From positions 11,024,001-11,088,000 of the forward strand of contig NC_083512.1 in the NCBI RefSeq assembly GCF_032362555.1: a stretch of 64,000 nt of DNA, given 5' to 3'. Under the pieces are notes generated by a model. The model was not told the DNA's origin, ran no database searches, and saw only the letters and a program-made list of their open reading frames with translations. Origin of the DNA: Amyelois transitella. Taxonomy: Eukaryota > Arthropoda > Insecta > Lepidoptera > Pyralidae. This document shows, in pieces, positions 1 to 10,319 of the stretch. The position numbers were made by a program, and so were the translations under genes. The stretch's first letter is position 1. Each line of letters begins with the position of its first letter.

Positions 1-30
1 GGGAAAAGCCTGAAAAGAAAGAGGTCTTAC

Positions 31-238
31 CAAAAATTGTGTTGTTGGGGTTCATCGCCACCTGGTTCTTAGCGGCATCACCGATCAGACGCTCGGTGTC
101 TGTGAAGGCAACATACGATGGTGTTGTCCTGTTGCCTTGGTCATTGGCGATGATCTCCACCTTGCCATGCTGGAACACACCCACACAAGAGTAGGTGGTA
201 CCCAAGTCGATACCCACTGCTGGTGCTTTCGCTGCCAT
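31..238 (-). CDS. Hsc70-4: Heat shock cognate 70 (Hsc70-4 type), first coding exon, partial
   Basis: First coding exon of a cytosolic HSP70-family ATP-dependent chaperone. Translation from the ATG at 238-236 gives about 69 residues starting [18 protein letters not shown], which contains the HSP70 phosphate-1 loop ([12 protein letters not shown]) and then the [15 protein letters not shown] block typical of the nucleotide-binding domain. The exon ends in NPNNTIF plus one base before a GTAAG donor at 30-26; an intron at this point is known in Hsc70 genes and argues against a stress-inducible intronless Hsp70. The remaining ~580 residues lie off the left edge. The bases just before the ATG are a pyrimidine-rich stretch ending in CAG, so the ATG is the first codon after a 5'UTR intron, as in Drosophila Hsc70-4. 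Naming the cognate paralogue is inference from the N-terminus and gene structure. Confidence 0.93.
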
Positions 239-1098
239 CTGGACAAAACAAAATTAACAATTAAAATATTTCATACAAGTGAGAGGTTATGATGAAATGG
301 ATGAAAACTTATCATCATGTAATCATGAGCAATCAAAATGTTAGATGAAAATGGAAGGTAAGTTTTTTTTTTACACAAAGACTTCTTATCAAAATCTTCA
401 CAAGAGTCACATGTCGAGAGAACTACGTAGGTTTGCTCGTGTAACTATGGACAAGAAGAGTTCATCGTACGCAAACAATGACCTAACCTCGATGTTCAAT
501 TTGAGATCATTGGCACAAGGAAATCCGCCATTTTGAGGGCCCAAAATAGAACACCCACGGCAATGTGGGATGAACAACGTAAGTTATCATTTGTGAAAGA
601 AGTTTTTATCTTTGTCTACATAAATGGATACGAAATGAGGATAAGCGGCCATCATGGAAAAATCAATACGGAAGGTTCTCGAATGCCGCATGGTGATAAA
701 GTCATGAGATGATGGAAATGCAGAATTTGTGCTGCATTTTAGATTAAACTACATATTAAACGATAGCTTCAATTACAATAACTAAAAAAAATTGGATATG
801 TTATAACTTTGGGCCCCGGGTGGCACTGTCAAACCACGTGAGTCACGCACGTTTTCAATTGTTGGTCCAAGAGAAAAAAATTAAGCACGAATGTAATTAA
901 ATATAGTAAAGATTTATAGAAATAATCAAAGATTATTAACTTCTATGCCGAACTGATGCAAAAAGCCTAAAATGGAAAGGCACCTCCCAACATGATAAGT
1001 GTCAATTTCCAAAACAATTCCAATATTTTTTGGAAAATTCGGGAAAAAAAACATATAGAAAATAGAAAAATACATAACCTTGTGTTAAAATTACTTAC
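239..1098 (-). other. 5'UTR intron of the Hsc70 gene
   Basis: On the minus strand a donor GTAAGTAA begins at 1098, and the acceptor CAG ends at 239, directly before the start codon. The intron is about 860 bases and AT-rich. Small ORFs inside it show no family resemblance, and I see no repeat copy in it. Confidence 0.7.
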
Positions 1099-1225
1099 AT
1101 TTTTGTATTTTATTGCTTCGTAGACTTAAAAATAGAAACACTCGGAAAACGTGCGCGATTAACGGATTCTTCACAAGAACTAAAATGGCGGGCTGTGTTC
1201 TACAAAGTTTATATAACATTCATTC
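1099..1225 (-). promoter_or_regulatory. Hsc70 core promoter and noncoding exon 1
   Basis: Read on the minus strand, a TATA box (TTATATAAAC, about 1216-1207) lies some 30 bases upstream of a likely start site near 1175-1185. It is followed by a noncoding exon of roughly 80 bases ending at the GTAAGTAA donor (1099/1098). The downstream part contains TTCTTGTGAAGAATCC, which carries inverted TTC/GAA units resembling a weak heat-shock element. The transcription start is inferred from spacing only. Confidence 0.5.
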
Positions 1226-1476
1226 ACAGTGTTTCCGTTACTACAAATTAAAAAGTTACAAATTCTGAAAAGTTACACAAATGTAAAAAAATATTACGAA
1301 CATAAAGCCCATCATTCAAATCTAAAAAGCTTATTTCAAAAAAAGGAGCCTGGCACATGCATATTTTACTTAGAAGAAGGCCCCAGAAATCACCTCATGT
1401 ACAAAATTATAATTTGTTACCCAATAAAATACTTTTATTATTACTGAATAACTACCATAAATTAAATAACTAAATG

Positions 1477-1585
1477 TGTGCGGTTCCCAACACCTTAGAA
1501 TAGGACCACTTGTATCTTTCCCATGAATGTCGTAAAAGGCGACTAAGGGTAGGTTAAGAAACTTGGGATTCTTCTTGTAGTAATT
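1477..1585 (+). repeat. Family A retroposon fragment (5' part)
   Basis: Matches the first ~105 bases of the window's most common repeat (here family A): the GTGNGGTTCCC start, the GAATAGGACCAC block, the GTCGTAAAAGGCGACTAAGG block and the ACTTGGGATTCTT block. The 3' half is missing. Confidence 0.6.
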
Positions 1586-2148
1586 TATAATTGATTTGTT
1601 ATATCTTAATTATATTTTTTGTCCAACAATACTGAACTCGAAAAACAGCTACTGATACCCAATTTAAGTAATAAAATTACTTTTGGGGCTTAGGAGCCGG
1701 AAGTATGTTTTGTAGAGTGAAGAGAAAACTAAGATCTCAGCTTTACGCATATAAAGTTGCAGGATTTTAAATGAAATATCGCTCGTTTTTATAGAAGTAT
1801 ATTTATTTTCGTATGTTTATTGTAATTTTCTACAAAGGAGACCGAATAATTTTCCGTATTTGGCGAAAAATTGTTTCAGACATACATAAAATCACGCCCT
1901 TTGCCAGAAAGGTAGGAAAAAGACGAACAATATATATCATTTATTTATAACCTACATTACTACTCTATATTATGTTGTTAATTAATATTAATTATATTTA
2001 ACTTTTTATTTAAATGCATGCAATAAGTTACAGTAGTTTAATCAGATCTGTAATAAATCGTGATTAATTACTAAAATTACGTAAACTGAAAAAAAATAAA
2101 ATAATGGCAACATTTTCATGGCAGAATCTAGATTGCAATGAAAGAGTT

Positions 2149-2166
2149 TTCTGGAATATTCCTGAA
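2149..2166. promoter_or_regulatory. Perfect heat-shock element
   Basis: TTCTGGAATATTCCTGAA is four alternating TTC/GAA units spaced by two bases, the consensus binding array of heat shock factor HSF. It is about 0.95 kb upstream of the Hsc70 TATA box and flanked by CCAAT-type motifs. Its position suggests regulation of the Hsc70 gene or of an upstream alternative promoter. The motif is seen directly; the role is inferred. Confidence 0.6.
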
Positions 2167-2654
2167 CATTAACCAATCAAATTGTTTCCCTCTGACGCTA
2201 TCCTCTTTGATTGGCTGAATTTGACAGATGAATAGACAACGGTGCACGAATGGGCAATGCGCATTCATTTAATTTTCATTCATTCATTCTGTTCTACTTT
2301 CGTTCATTCTTTCCTTTTTAGTGTTGTTCAGCAACACTACAATACAAAATACAAATAGGCCCTTCGATATTATAAAACCATCGATAGTAAAGATTTCTGT
2401 TGACGATTAGACTATTGATGGTACGGACAGAATTTCTCTGAAATTGCTTGCTCTAAAAAATTACATAAACTATCAATATTTAACTACCTACTCTAATAAA
2501 TCATATTACGTCATTTTCACATTTGATTCCATGGTATCGACTAACTACGAAAATTGCAAGGCAATATTATCGATAGTTAGTATTGTTCTTTATTAGTAGT
2601 CCATTCATTCATATAATCACATCTTTAATCTTAAAGATTGAATTGAGATTCAAA

Positions 2655-2742
2655 TAGTGACAAGACCCAGCGCCTATAAGAAGAATCCCAAGTTAATTAG
2701 CTTATCCCTTAGTCGCCTTTTACGACATTCCATTCATTCGGC
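2655..2742 (-). repeat. Family A retroposon fragment
   Basis: Reverse-complement match to the middle of family A: AGTGACA, the GAATCCCAAGTT block and CCTTAGTCGCCTTTTACGACAT. Both ends are missing. Confidence 0.55.
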
Positions 2743-2825
2743 ATTAGTAGTACTGCTCGATAAACGACTATCCATATTATTGTATTTCCTCAAACTATTG
2801 ATAGTCTCTAATATTATATACGGTC

Positions 2826-2967
2826 TTAACACACAGCATAGATAATGAAGAAGCTGTCTATGGTTTTACCATACATACGGTATAAAGCCAACAAATTGTC
2901 ATTGGTTTAGCTTTCATTTCGGGTCACCGCAAGACATATCCATCCTGTCAATGTCATCTCTTCATAG
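2826..2967 (+). repeat. DIRS left inverted terminal repeat
   Basis: 142 bases from TTAACACACAGCATAG to CTCTTCATAG. The reverse complement of 7710-7851 matches it at every position by eye. Confidence 0.9.
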
Positions 2968-3119
2968 CGTTTTTGGTTTTGCCGCGCAACGGTTTTTCGC
3001 TTATGAAAATTTTTTCATAAACTCAAAATAATTAGTATTACTGAATGAAAAGTGTTTCAAAGTGGGTTTTTTATCTACCACGATAAGAAACCAAGAAAAT
3101 ATTTTAATAATTTTACGTA

Positions 3120-3900
3120 AGTAATATGCAAAGTTCAAACGTGAGTGGGTTCAGAGGGTCCACATCTGCCGCTCCAAATGGAGAGCAAAATGTGAATCCG
3201 GTGGCTGAGGGCAGTTGTATAACTAATTCGTTCTTCATCTTCGGAAGATGAAGACAGTCATGCCAGTTTGCCACCAAACAATCGACGTAAGTACAATAAA
3301 AAATCTCACGATGCAAGAATTGATTCCTGGATTAATCGGGTCGCTTGCTTTTCTAATTACATTGTGAACACTGTCCCATATATGCCTGCCATGTCAAATG
3401 CTAATCTTTGTAGTGTGATGATGGGGCTGCCCCGTCAACATAACATCAGGGCTTTTTGAGAAACCCTAATTTAACAATACTGATTTGGCTTTGGGCGAAG
3501 GAGGTATCGAGCTTTAAATTAATGTGATTATTCCACCAACTGAGAAGAAACATTTGAAAGAATTGACAACTTTGCAAAATTTGGTTCTAAGTCTTGGAAG
3601 GGTATACAGTACAAAAAAACATTACAAACCGGCACAGCTAGTTTGAAATTTGTATCACTACAGGTTAATAATGAAGTCTACCATTTCAATAAACAAAAAA
3701 GACTATTTGCTGGCAATAGAAAATTTCATTGCCGACTAACAAAATATAAATTTAGAACAGTGTAGTTACTACACTGTAGTATATATCAGGCTGGTCTGCA
3801 GAGTTTAGTTGATTGGGGAGCGCTACCAATAAAATAGTAATTTGAATGAAACCTTTTTTGACCAAGTTAATTTATTTTTGGTCAGGGATCACAAACTAAT
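3120..3900 (+). pseudogene. DIRS gag-like ORF1 remnant
   Basis: A start at 3126 opens a frame of about 40 codons (MQSSNVSGFRGSTS...), and the sequence continues in other frames as PPNNRRKYNKKSHDARIDSW and later short blocks. The composition and position directly inside the left repeat fit the first ORF of DIRS elements. There are at least one early stop and several frameshifts, so no intact product is possible. The assignment rests on position and the following RT, not on a strong motif. Confidence 0.5.
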
Positions 3901-4749
3901 AAAAAATGGGATAATATGCAACTTATTTGTGGTACAAAAGGTCCGAGTGCATTGAAGTGAGATGCAATTTAATCTCTAAATATAAATTTAACAAATTGAA
4001 GTCTTAACTGATTCATCCTCAAACATGAATCTTAGAGATACATTACAGATTAAAAAATTTCTTTCCCAGATTAGAAAATTTGCCCAATTCTGAAATTATT
4101 ATTTCTTTTGTGGCACAAAGCTATGTCTGAATACACCTAACTAATTAAAGGAAAGTGGCATTGTCAAATAAAAAAATATCAAGTCAGTCTTTATATAATG
4201 AGAAAGATAAAGATTGATTGAGTTAATATAAATGTAATAAAATAAAATAAGTAATTAAGTAATTGTGTCAATTTCTGTGCAATAAAGATATTACAAACAA
4301 ACAAACAAACTTCAAATATTTTAAGTCTGATTTAAATGCAAAAATAGTTAGGCCTTTAGTCACAAATATGTTGCCAATGCATGGAAAAACTTCCTAGAAT
4401 CCTCAGAATATAATTTGTTTTTATTATTATTATTTTTTAAATACATACTCAACTTTATTAACTGTGATAATGAAATAAAACAACAAGAAATGTTTTTAAA
4501 TCTGTGATGAGGACTGACTTCCAATAAGTCAACTCTAGGACAATGACGCATTCTTTTGAGGTGAGTGCTTGAAAGATCATGTTTTCAAGCATTGGACATA
4601 TTGGTAGCAAGTAAGTTCAGACTCGAAACAATATACCAGGGCCGTACCCCCTTTAAGTGAATACTGCCTTATATATATCCTTCCAAGAATATTGTCAAAT
4701 CCTTCACAACAAAGCATTTTGAGCATAGGTCTATTATCATGTCTTCATC

Positions 4750-5412
4750 CAAAAGGGATGTTAGAACATGCCCCAAATCTAACCACAGGTTATTCAAAAA
4801 ATGTTCCTAGTTCAGAAACTAGATGGGATCATGCAACCCATCTTCGATCTGCAGGGCGTCAACCATTTTGTTTTTACAAAATTTGTATCTCAGGTTGATT
4901 TTTCTGTTTTCCTCCAAAAGCAGGATTGCCTTGTAAAAGTAGATTTGCAACAAGCTATTTTTCATTTCAATAGCAGAAAACTACAGATGATTTCTGTGGA
5001 TCATCTACCAGGGGCAATAACTACAAGTAACTGCCCTAACTTTTGGTCTTTCACCAGCCCCTCAAATCTTTGCAACAGTAAGTAAAGTAAAGTAAAGTTT
5101 CTAAGAGCCTGAGGTATGAGATTGATAGTTTACTAAAATAACTATTTTCTGTCTGATCAGATCAAAACAGCACTGTCTGTCTTGTGTGGTGACAGAGATT
5201 CTAGCAAAAAATCTAGAATTCTCTGGTTGGCAGACAAATTACAAGTAATTGGGATGTCTGTTCAGATAATCGATTATCTAGTTCTCACAGAGGACACCCA
5301 ACAAGGAATGTGTATCCTACCACAAGAAAATCTCTTTTCTATAATTAAACCAAACAAACAGCTATCAGTCTTTTCAAGACTGTTGGCTCTGTCTACTCTG
5401 CAAGAGACATAG
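4750..5412 (+). pseudogene. DIRS reverse transcriptase remnant
   Basis: The longest open piece (4801-5085) reads MFLVQKLDGIMQPIFDLQGVN then a CLVKVDLQQAIFH block. These correspond to the finger and the first catalytic region (VDLQQAYFH) of DIRS-like reverse transcriptases. The downstream piece (5182-5412) carries the YLVLTEDTQQGMCILPQE block that follows the catalytic core in the family. The expected YxDD core between them is lost through a deletion, and an inserted family A copy interrupts the 3' part. Confidence 0.7.
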
Positions 5413-5445
5413 ACGTTAATTATATGTATGTATGTAGTCATACAA
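5355..5445 (+). repeat. Family A retroposon 3' end inside the DIRS element
   Basis: Carries the TTTTCAAGACTGTTGGCTC block, the CTCTGCAAGAGACATAGACG block and a TATGTATGTATG tail, all diagnostic of the family A 3' end. It interrupts the RT region and so is younger than the DIRS ORF. Confidence 0.65.
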
Positions 5446-5479
5446 CAGAGAGGGGACGGTAGTGCAAACTGCCTAAATT

Positions 5480-6330
5480 AAGAGAATTCTGGAAGTTATC
5501 CAGGATCTAAATTGGTGGCTTGGAGCAATAAACCACAGCTTTACACCATTGAGCAAAAGAGAAGTCACTCACTTCCTGGCCTAGACGCAGCGGATGCGAA
5601 CTAGGCGCTCTCCTGAATGGTCATTTCCTCTCAGGGAAATACAATGTTCAGAACACTTGGCACTCAAACCTAGAAGAACTTTATGCAGTATATGTGTCAA
5701 TAGAGTGCCATCTAGAGGACTTGTTGGGTATACACAGGCCAATACAGTCGATCCCTTCCCGGAAGGATAAACCGGTATTGTCGACGCTCAGTTCTAGAAG
5801 AGGTCGATCAGTGCCCGAGTGGTACTTACACTGGCCTCGGAGGCTCTGTTCAAAATGTGGGGAGCACCCAAATATAAAATTATTGGCATCCAAAGAAACA
5901 GGAGTGGTCAACCTCTATGTTTGACTCTGAAGGGTCAGCAACTTTTTGCGACACATTCAGTCGACAGTGGGACTACAATTTAGGTTGGATATTTCCACCT
6001 GCCAACCTTATTGACACACCTTAATTGTGCAAAAGGAACTTATATCCCAACATTCCCCCTTTGGATGCAATGCTTTTGGCTACCAGACCTGCAAACCAGG
6101 GCACTGTGTGAGCCTGTAGCAATCACGAACCTGCGGAAGGTTCTAATAGGCCAGATCACAGGGACATACTCTCTAATGGTTAGCAAATTATCTCTCCAGG
6201 CATGGATGATTGAGGCTAGTCAAGTCAAATCTCACGCTGGTCTATTAAAGAATGGCATTTATTTAGAAGAACAAGTAGTTGGCGACCATCTACTCTTTCA
6301 ACATATAAAGCTCCTATAGGAGCTTGGTTT
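5480..6330 (+). pseudogene. DIRS RNase H and downstream domain remnant
   Basis: In-frame islands such as VSIECHLEDLLGIH, GRSVPEWYLHWPRRL, NIKLLASKETGVVNLYV and CAKGTYIP...MQCFWLPDLQTRAL follow the order of the RNase H and C-terminal part of DIRS polyproteins. Stops and frame changes separate the islands. Confidence 0.6.
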
Positions 6331-6599
6331 TTTTGGGGCCAGCTAAAAAGAATAAATGATAAATAGACTAATGATATGGCTTGATTTTTAGGCAGTTTAT
6401 TCTAAAGGAAACACCTGGCTTATAACACAATAGGTTCACACAAATAAGCTATTTTGACCTTTTGTGGAGCTGTTAATAATTAATATTCAAACAATTACTT
6501 TATTGACAAGTATTAAAAGTTATACTTAGAGCTTAACCCCAGACTAATAAGAGCCCCCAATTGGGACCTAAAATGGTTTGATTAGTTGATCAAAACCCC

Positions 6600-7000
6600 T
6601 TTCATAGAGTCATTATTCCATTTCTCCAGGAGAGCAGCTATAGTTGTATATATTACATTAGCTGCGGGAAGTAGAGTTCATGATTTAACACTACTTGTTA
6701 TAACCGAACAAGGTATAATATAAGATGATATAATTATGTGGCCTCAATTTTGAATTTTGTTCTCTAACTGACTCTAGAAGTTATGAGCAGTCAAGATGGC
6801 GTTTATTGCCCCATGCTGAGGAAAGAGTTTGCCTAGTTTAACTTAGAACTTTCAATAAATCCTGAACTTTTATGGGAGCAATATGCCTGCTTTTACAGCT
6901 ACGATAGCTGTGTGTATAAGTACTATTTTCAAAGAAATTATTATTGATGCATTTCCTGGAAGTGTAAGGTCGGCGGTGGCCCTTTAAGCTGTTCAGAAAA
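6600..7000 (+). pseudogene. DIRS tyrosine recombinase remnant
   Basis: At about 6619-6710 one frame reads FSRRAAIVVYITLAAGSRVH then DLTLLVITEQG, which matches the box I region with the first catalytic arginine (SRVHDL). At about 6920-6985 another reads IDAFPGSVRSAVAL, matching the later SVRSAVAS block that precedes the catalytic tyrosine. The two lie in different frames with stops between, so the recombinase is dead. Its presence excludes LTR and LINE classes for this element. Confidence 0.7.
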
Positions 7001-7587
7001 ATTTTAATTGAGGAAATTCATCATTTCACATTAATAGGAGTAATCATTACTGCTGTCAACATTACTGCCATCCAGTATATAAGTCACAGATTAACTTAAA
7101 TGACTGAGAACAAAATAACTTTTTGAATATTTAAGTTGTTATGTAGAAAGATGTAATAACATAATTAATGATGTTGATCATTAACTTCATTTAGTGAATA
7201 AAATTATTAAGTACATTATCCTTAAACTTAATAATAATTGTTTTGCAAATATATGGAGTAGTAAAGAGTTAAAACATGTTATGCTTAAATGTTACTTTAT
7301 TTCAAGCTTGAAATTATCTAATTTAAATAAGATTTTCTTTTGATTTATTGAGATTAAATGTTGTTTTAACATTTATCAGGTCTATTGGTAATAGGCATGT
7401 AAATATGTTGCAAGTGATACTTTTCAATTTCTGTTACCTGGGTATCACAATTTTAATTGAAGTTAGTTGATTTAAAAGATATAACATATTTTTTATTTTT
7501 TTTTCAGCTTACAGTTCACATAGCGTTTTTGGTTCCTTTGATAAAGGTTCTTAATCATTTCTTGTCACCAGCAGATAACAAACAAGT

Positions 7588-7683
7588 CTTCATTATCTAT
7601 GCTGTGTGTTAAGACCGTATATAATAGAACTGTTTTGCATTACAACAAAACAGATATTATATACAATTAACACACAGCATAGA
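7588..7683 (+). repeat. DIRS internal complementary region
   Basis: 7588-7626 is complementary to 2812-2850 and 7621-7683 is complementary to 7835-7897, so this block equals the reverse complement of the right end joined to the left end. Such a region is a hallmark of DIRS elements and is thought to template completion of the circular replication intermediate. Confidence 0.9.
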
Positions 7684-7709
7684 GCAAGGCTCTTGCTGCT
7701 GAAGAACTA

Positions 7710-7851
7710 CTATGAAGAGATGACATTGACAGGATGGATATGTCTTGCGGTGACCCGAAATGAAAGCTAAACCAATGACAATTTGTTGGCTTTATACCGT
7801 ATGTATGGTAAAACCATAGACAGCTTCTTCATTATCTATGCTGTGTGTTAA
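7710..7851 (-). repeat. DIRS right inverted terminal repeat
   Basis: Exact reverse complement of 2826-2967 by eye. It is followed by a unique 46-base right end that stops at 7897. Confidence 0.9.
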
Positions 7852-8582
7852 TTGTATATAATATCTGTTTTGTTGTAATGCAAAACAGTTCTATTATGTA
7901 AAAATAAAAACACTATCGATAGTTGACTTTCGAGCGCCAACAACACTATTTATTTTTATCTTTTCCGACTGCTAAAAAAAAGGAAGTTCGCATTCGCATG
8001 TTCGTTGAAATTTTATATACCTAACCAGTTAACATATCAAATGAGTAAATAGAATGTTACCTTCTAGGCGTATGTATTGAACCTACACGTTACTAATCTA
8101 ACTACCATTTTGAGAGCTTTTCACTATCATTTTCATCCACGTGCGAATCACGGAGAGCCAACAACAGCTGTGCATTCTGGCGGGCCTCATTCAAACCATT
8201 AAAATAATTCCGTTATCAGTCTATGTAAATTGTCCTTCTAGAATATATTATTAACTGATAGGTCTACTTATAGCATTTTAATGTCGTCGGCATGTTATCT
8301 GTGATACATACAAACATACTCGCGCGTCTGTCACACAAAGTTAATGAGGTAAATACGTAAAGAAATAATATTAAAACATAAATTTTAAACACAATTTTAT
8401 TTAAAACATTCCATATCACATAAAAAACAAACAATATTAAAAACAGTCGTAATACCTACCTTAAATTATTACATTGCTACTTCATTTTCAGTTCTTTACA
8501 TTATCAAATGGCTTTCACACTCCTGAAATCATCCTCTTGCTCTTCCTGTTCAGAGTGGGTACATACTTATTTTATAAGTAAT

Positions 8583-8815
8583 TAAATAAAGGGATAGATT
8601 ACACAGATTGAGTAAGCCTCGAAGTAAGTTCGAGACACGAGATACTAACTCAACGATACTATATTCTATATAAAAACAATAAATACTTTTAAAGAACATC
8701 CAAGACCCAGGCAAATCAGATATAGTTCATTTCTCATCATGCCCGGACCGGGATTCGAACCCGGGACCTCGGGTGTCACAGACAAGCGCACTACCGCTGC
8801 ACCACAGAAGCCGTT
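8583..8815 (-). repeat. tRNA-headed SINE (family D)
   Basis: Read on the minus strand, a tRNA-like head with an A-box-like segment and a B box (GGTTCGAATCC) is followed by a body with CTTGGATG...ATCTATATAAGT-like sequence, the GTTGAGTTAGTATCTCG block and an AT-rich tail. Polymerase III-type internal promoter boxes are seen; the family name is unknown to me. Confidence 0.75.
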
Positions 8816-9921
8816 ATTTGAATGCAGATTGTTCTTAGTGTCAACGTAAATAGGTACTGATAGTCCAATTAATATGAGATTCGTTTCCAGTACAAATAAT
8901 GAAAAACATTAAAATTACAGAAAACACATTCGTTTCGTTTAATATTTTACTTATTTTGTGATTAATTTATGCTTTATCCAATCCGTTTTATTTTTTTTAT
9001 ATTCTTTTTAATAAAAAGCGGAGCGGTGACCTTATTACCTGAGGTCCAGCCTGTAAAAAAAATTATCATGCCAATAGGGTGTCGAGTCTCAGATATTTTA
9101 CTGTTTTTCATTGTACGAGCCAGTAATTGAACACAAATTGTCTAAGCTATTAATAGCATGTAAGACATTTCGACAACTCATCGAAACTTTCTTTTTTAAT
9201 TATTCTTTTTTACAGATATGACACCCATGGTTTTCATTTTATACTTAAAATAAACTGGTAACTAAAAGTGACAGGTAATTCAAAAGTGAATTGATAAAAA
9301 TGCAATACAATTTAATAAGTAAATTTAAATAACTACTTATCTATAAGCAAAAGAATATAGGGTTGGAATTCCATATAATTTGATCGCAATTTTATGAAAA
9401 GCCGTCCTTATTTAATTCATTCAATTCATATAAAATACTTTGGTAATTCAAACATGTAACAACATATCAGTCCGAAACAATTATATCAATCGGTCAGAGC
9501 TGTGCAGATTTTCACAAGTCAATTCTTTAATTTTGACCTTAAAAAAAAATAATTTACATCATACGTCAGGTATGAAATAAACCGAACGATTTTAACAGTT
9601 CTTTCTTAATGAATTATAAAAAATAACTCATCTTCACTATTGCATAATGAAAAATTTGCACAATACACCATTCTCAATGATATTTATTTAGGAAGAGTAC
9701 TATGTTACATTCAAAGATGTCTTTAATCTAAATACAACCTTAAGTTATAAAATTGTAGATAGAAGCTTCTCCATTATTTAACAAAAAAAATAAAAACAAG
9801 CAAAACATTAAATTTATAAAATTTTAATGTTTTAAATCTATTTTTAGCCTTTGAATTAGTACAAAACGTAGTTTTATGGCAAATAAATCAATTTCGTTAC
9901 TTACATACTTTATGTATACAT

Positions 9922-10012
9922 AGATAATCACGTCTATATCCCTTTCGGGGTAGACAGAGCCAACAGTCTTGTAAAGACTGATAGGCCACGTTCAGCTATT
10001 TGGCTTACATAC
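9922..10012 (-). repeat. Family A retroposon 3' end
   Basis: Contains AATCACGTCTATATCCCTTTC, the GGGTAGACAGAGCCAACAGTC block and GGCCACGTTCAGCTATTTGG, i.e. the 3' third of family A in reverse. Confidence 0.7.
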
Positions 10013-10319
10013 TTTATCAAGAAGACTTTAATTTCAATACCTAAAAAATCACAGTACCGCTTCCTAAACGAACAGCACGAGAGACTAACTATATACATAT
10101 ATAACATACAAATCAATCAATGACATTTTAAATTATTCAACTTATTTGTAACAGAATTTTAATTAAGCGCCGATTGTAAATTAGGATTTAGATAACTGAC
10201 ATCCAAATATTTGTACGCTTGATTATAAGGCAGAATGCATGTAGGTACTTAATTATATCGTGACCATCTGATTGTTAAAATTGTATTCTAACAAATAAAT
10301 GATTTGATTTGATTTGAAA

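Larger units (their letters stand above)
1586..2811. other. Intergenic, no gene seen; upstream of Hsc70
   Basis: AT-rich sequence with no convincing ORF. It holds a perfect heat-shock element at 2149-2166, CCAAT-type motifs near 2172-2217, several copies of an ATCGATAGT-like motif, and a minus-strand family A fragment at 2655-2742. Confidence 0.5.
2812..7897 (+). mobile_element. DIRS-type tyrosine-recombinase retrotransposon, decayed ORFs
   Basis: Structure seen directly: inverted terminal repeats of 142 bases (2826-2967 and 7710-7851) that are identical by eye, unique end extensions, and an internal complementary region at 7588-7683. The first 39 bases of that region are complementary to the left end and the last 63 to the right end, overlapping in ATAATA. 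This is the diagnostic DIRS layout, used to rebuild the element from a circle. Both ends share TATTAT (2812-2817 and 7892-7897), and there is no target-site duplication beyond it, as expected for tyrosine-recombinase integration. Order of contents: gag-like remnant (~3120-3900), reverse transcriptase (~4750-5400), RNase H-like stretch (~5480-6330), tyrosine recombinase (~6600-7000). All ORFs carry stops and frameshifts. A family A retroposon lies inside the RT part (~5355-5445). Confidence 0.9.
7898..10319. other. Intergenic, no gene seen; repeats only
   Basis: AT-rich, with no ORF resembling a protein family. It contains a palindromic ACTATCGATAGT at about 7911-7923 right beside the DIRS end, a SINE at 8583-8815 and a family A piece at 9922-10012. 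The last ~200 bases are the presumed 3'UTR of the TMEM161 gene. Confidence 0.5.
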
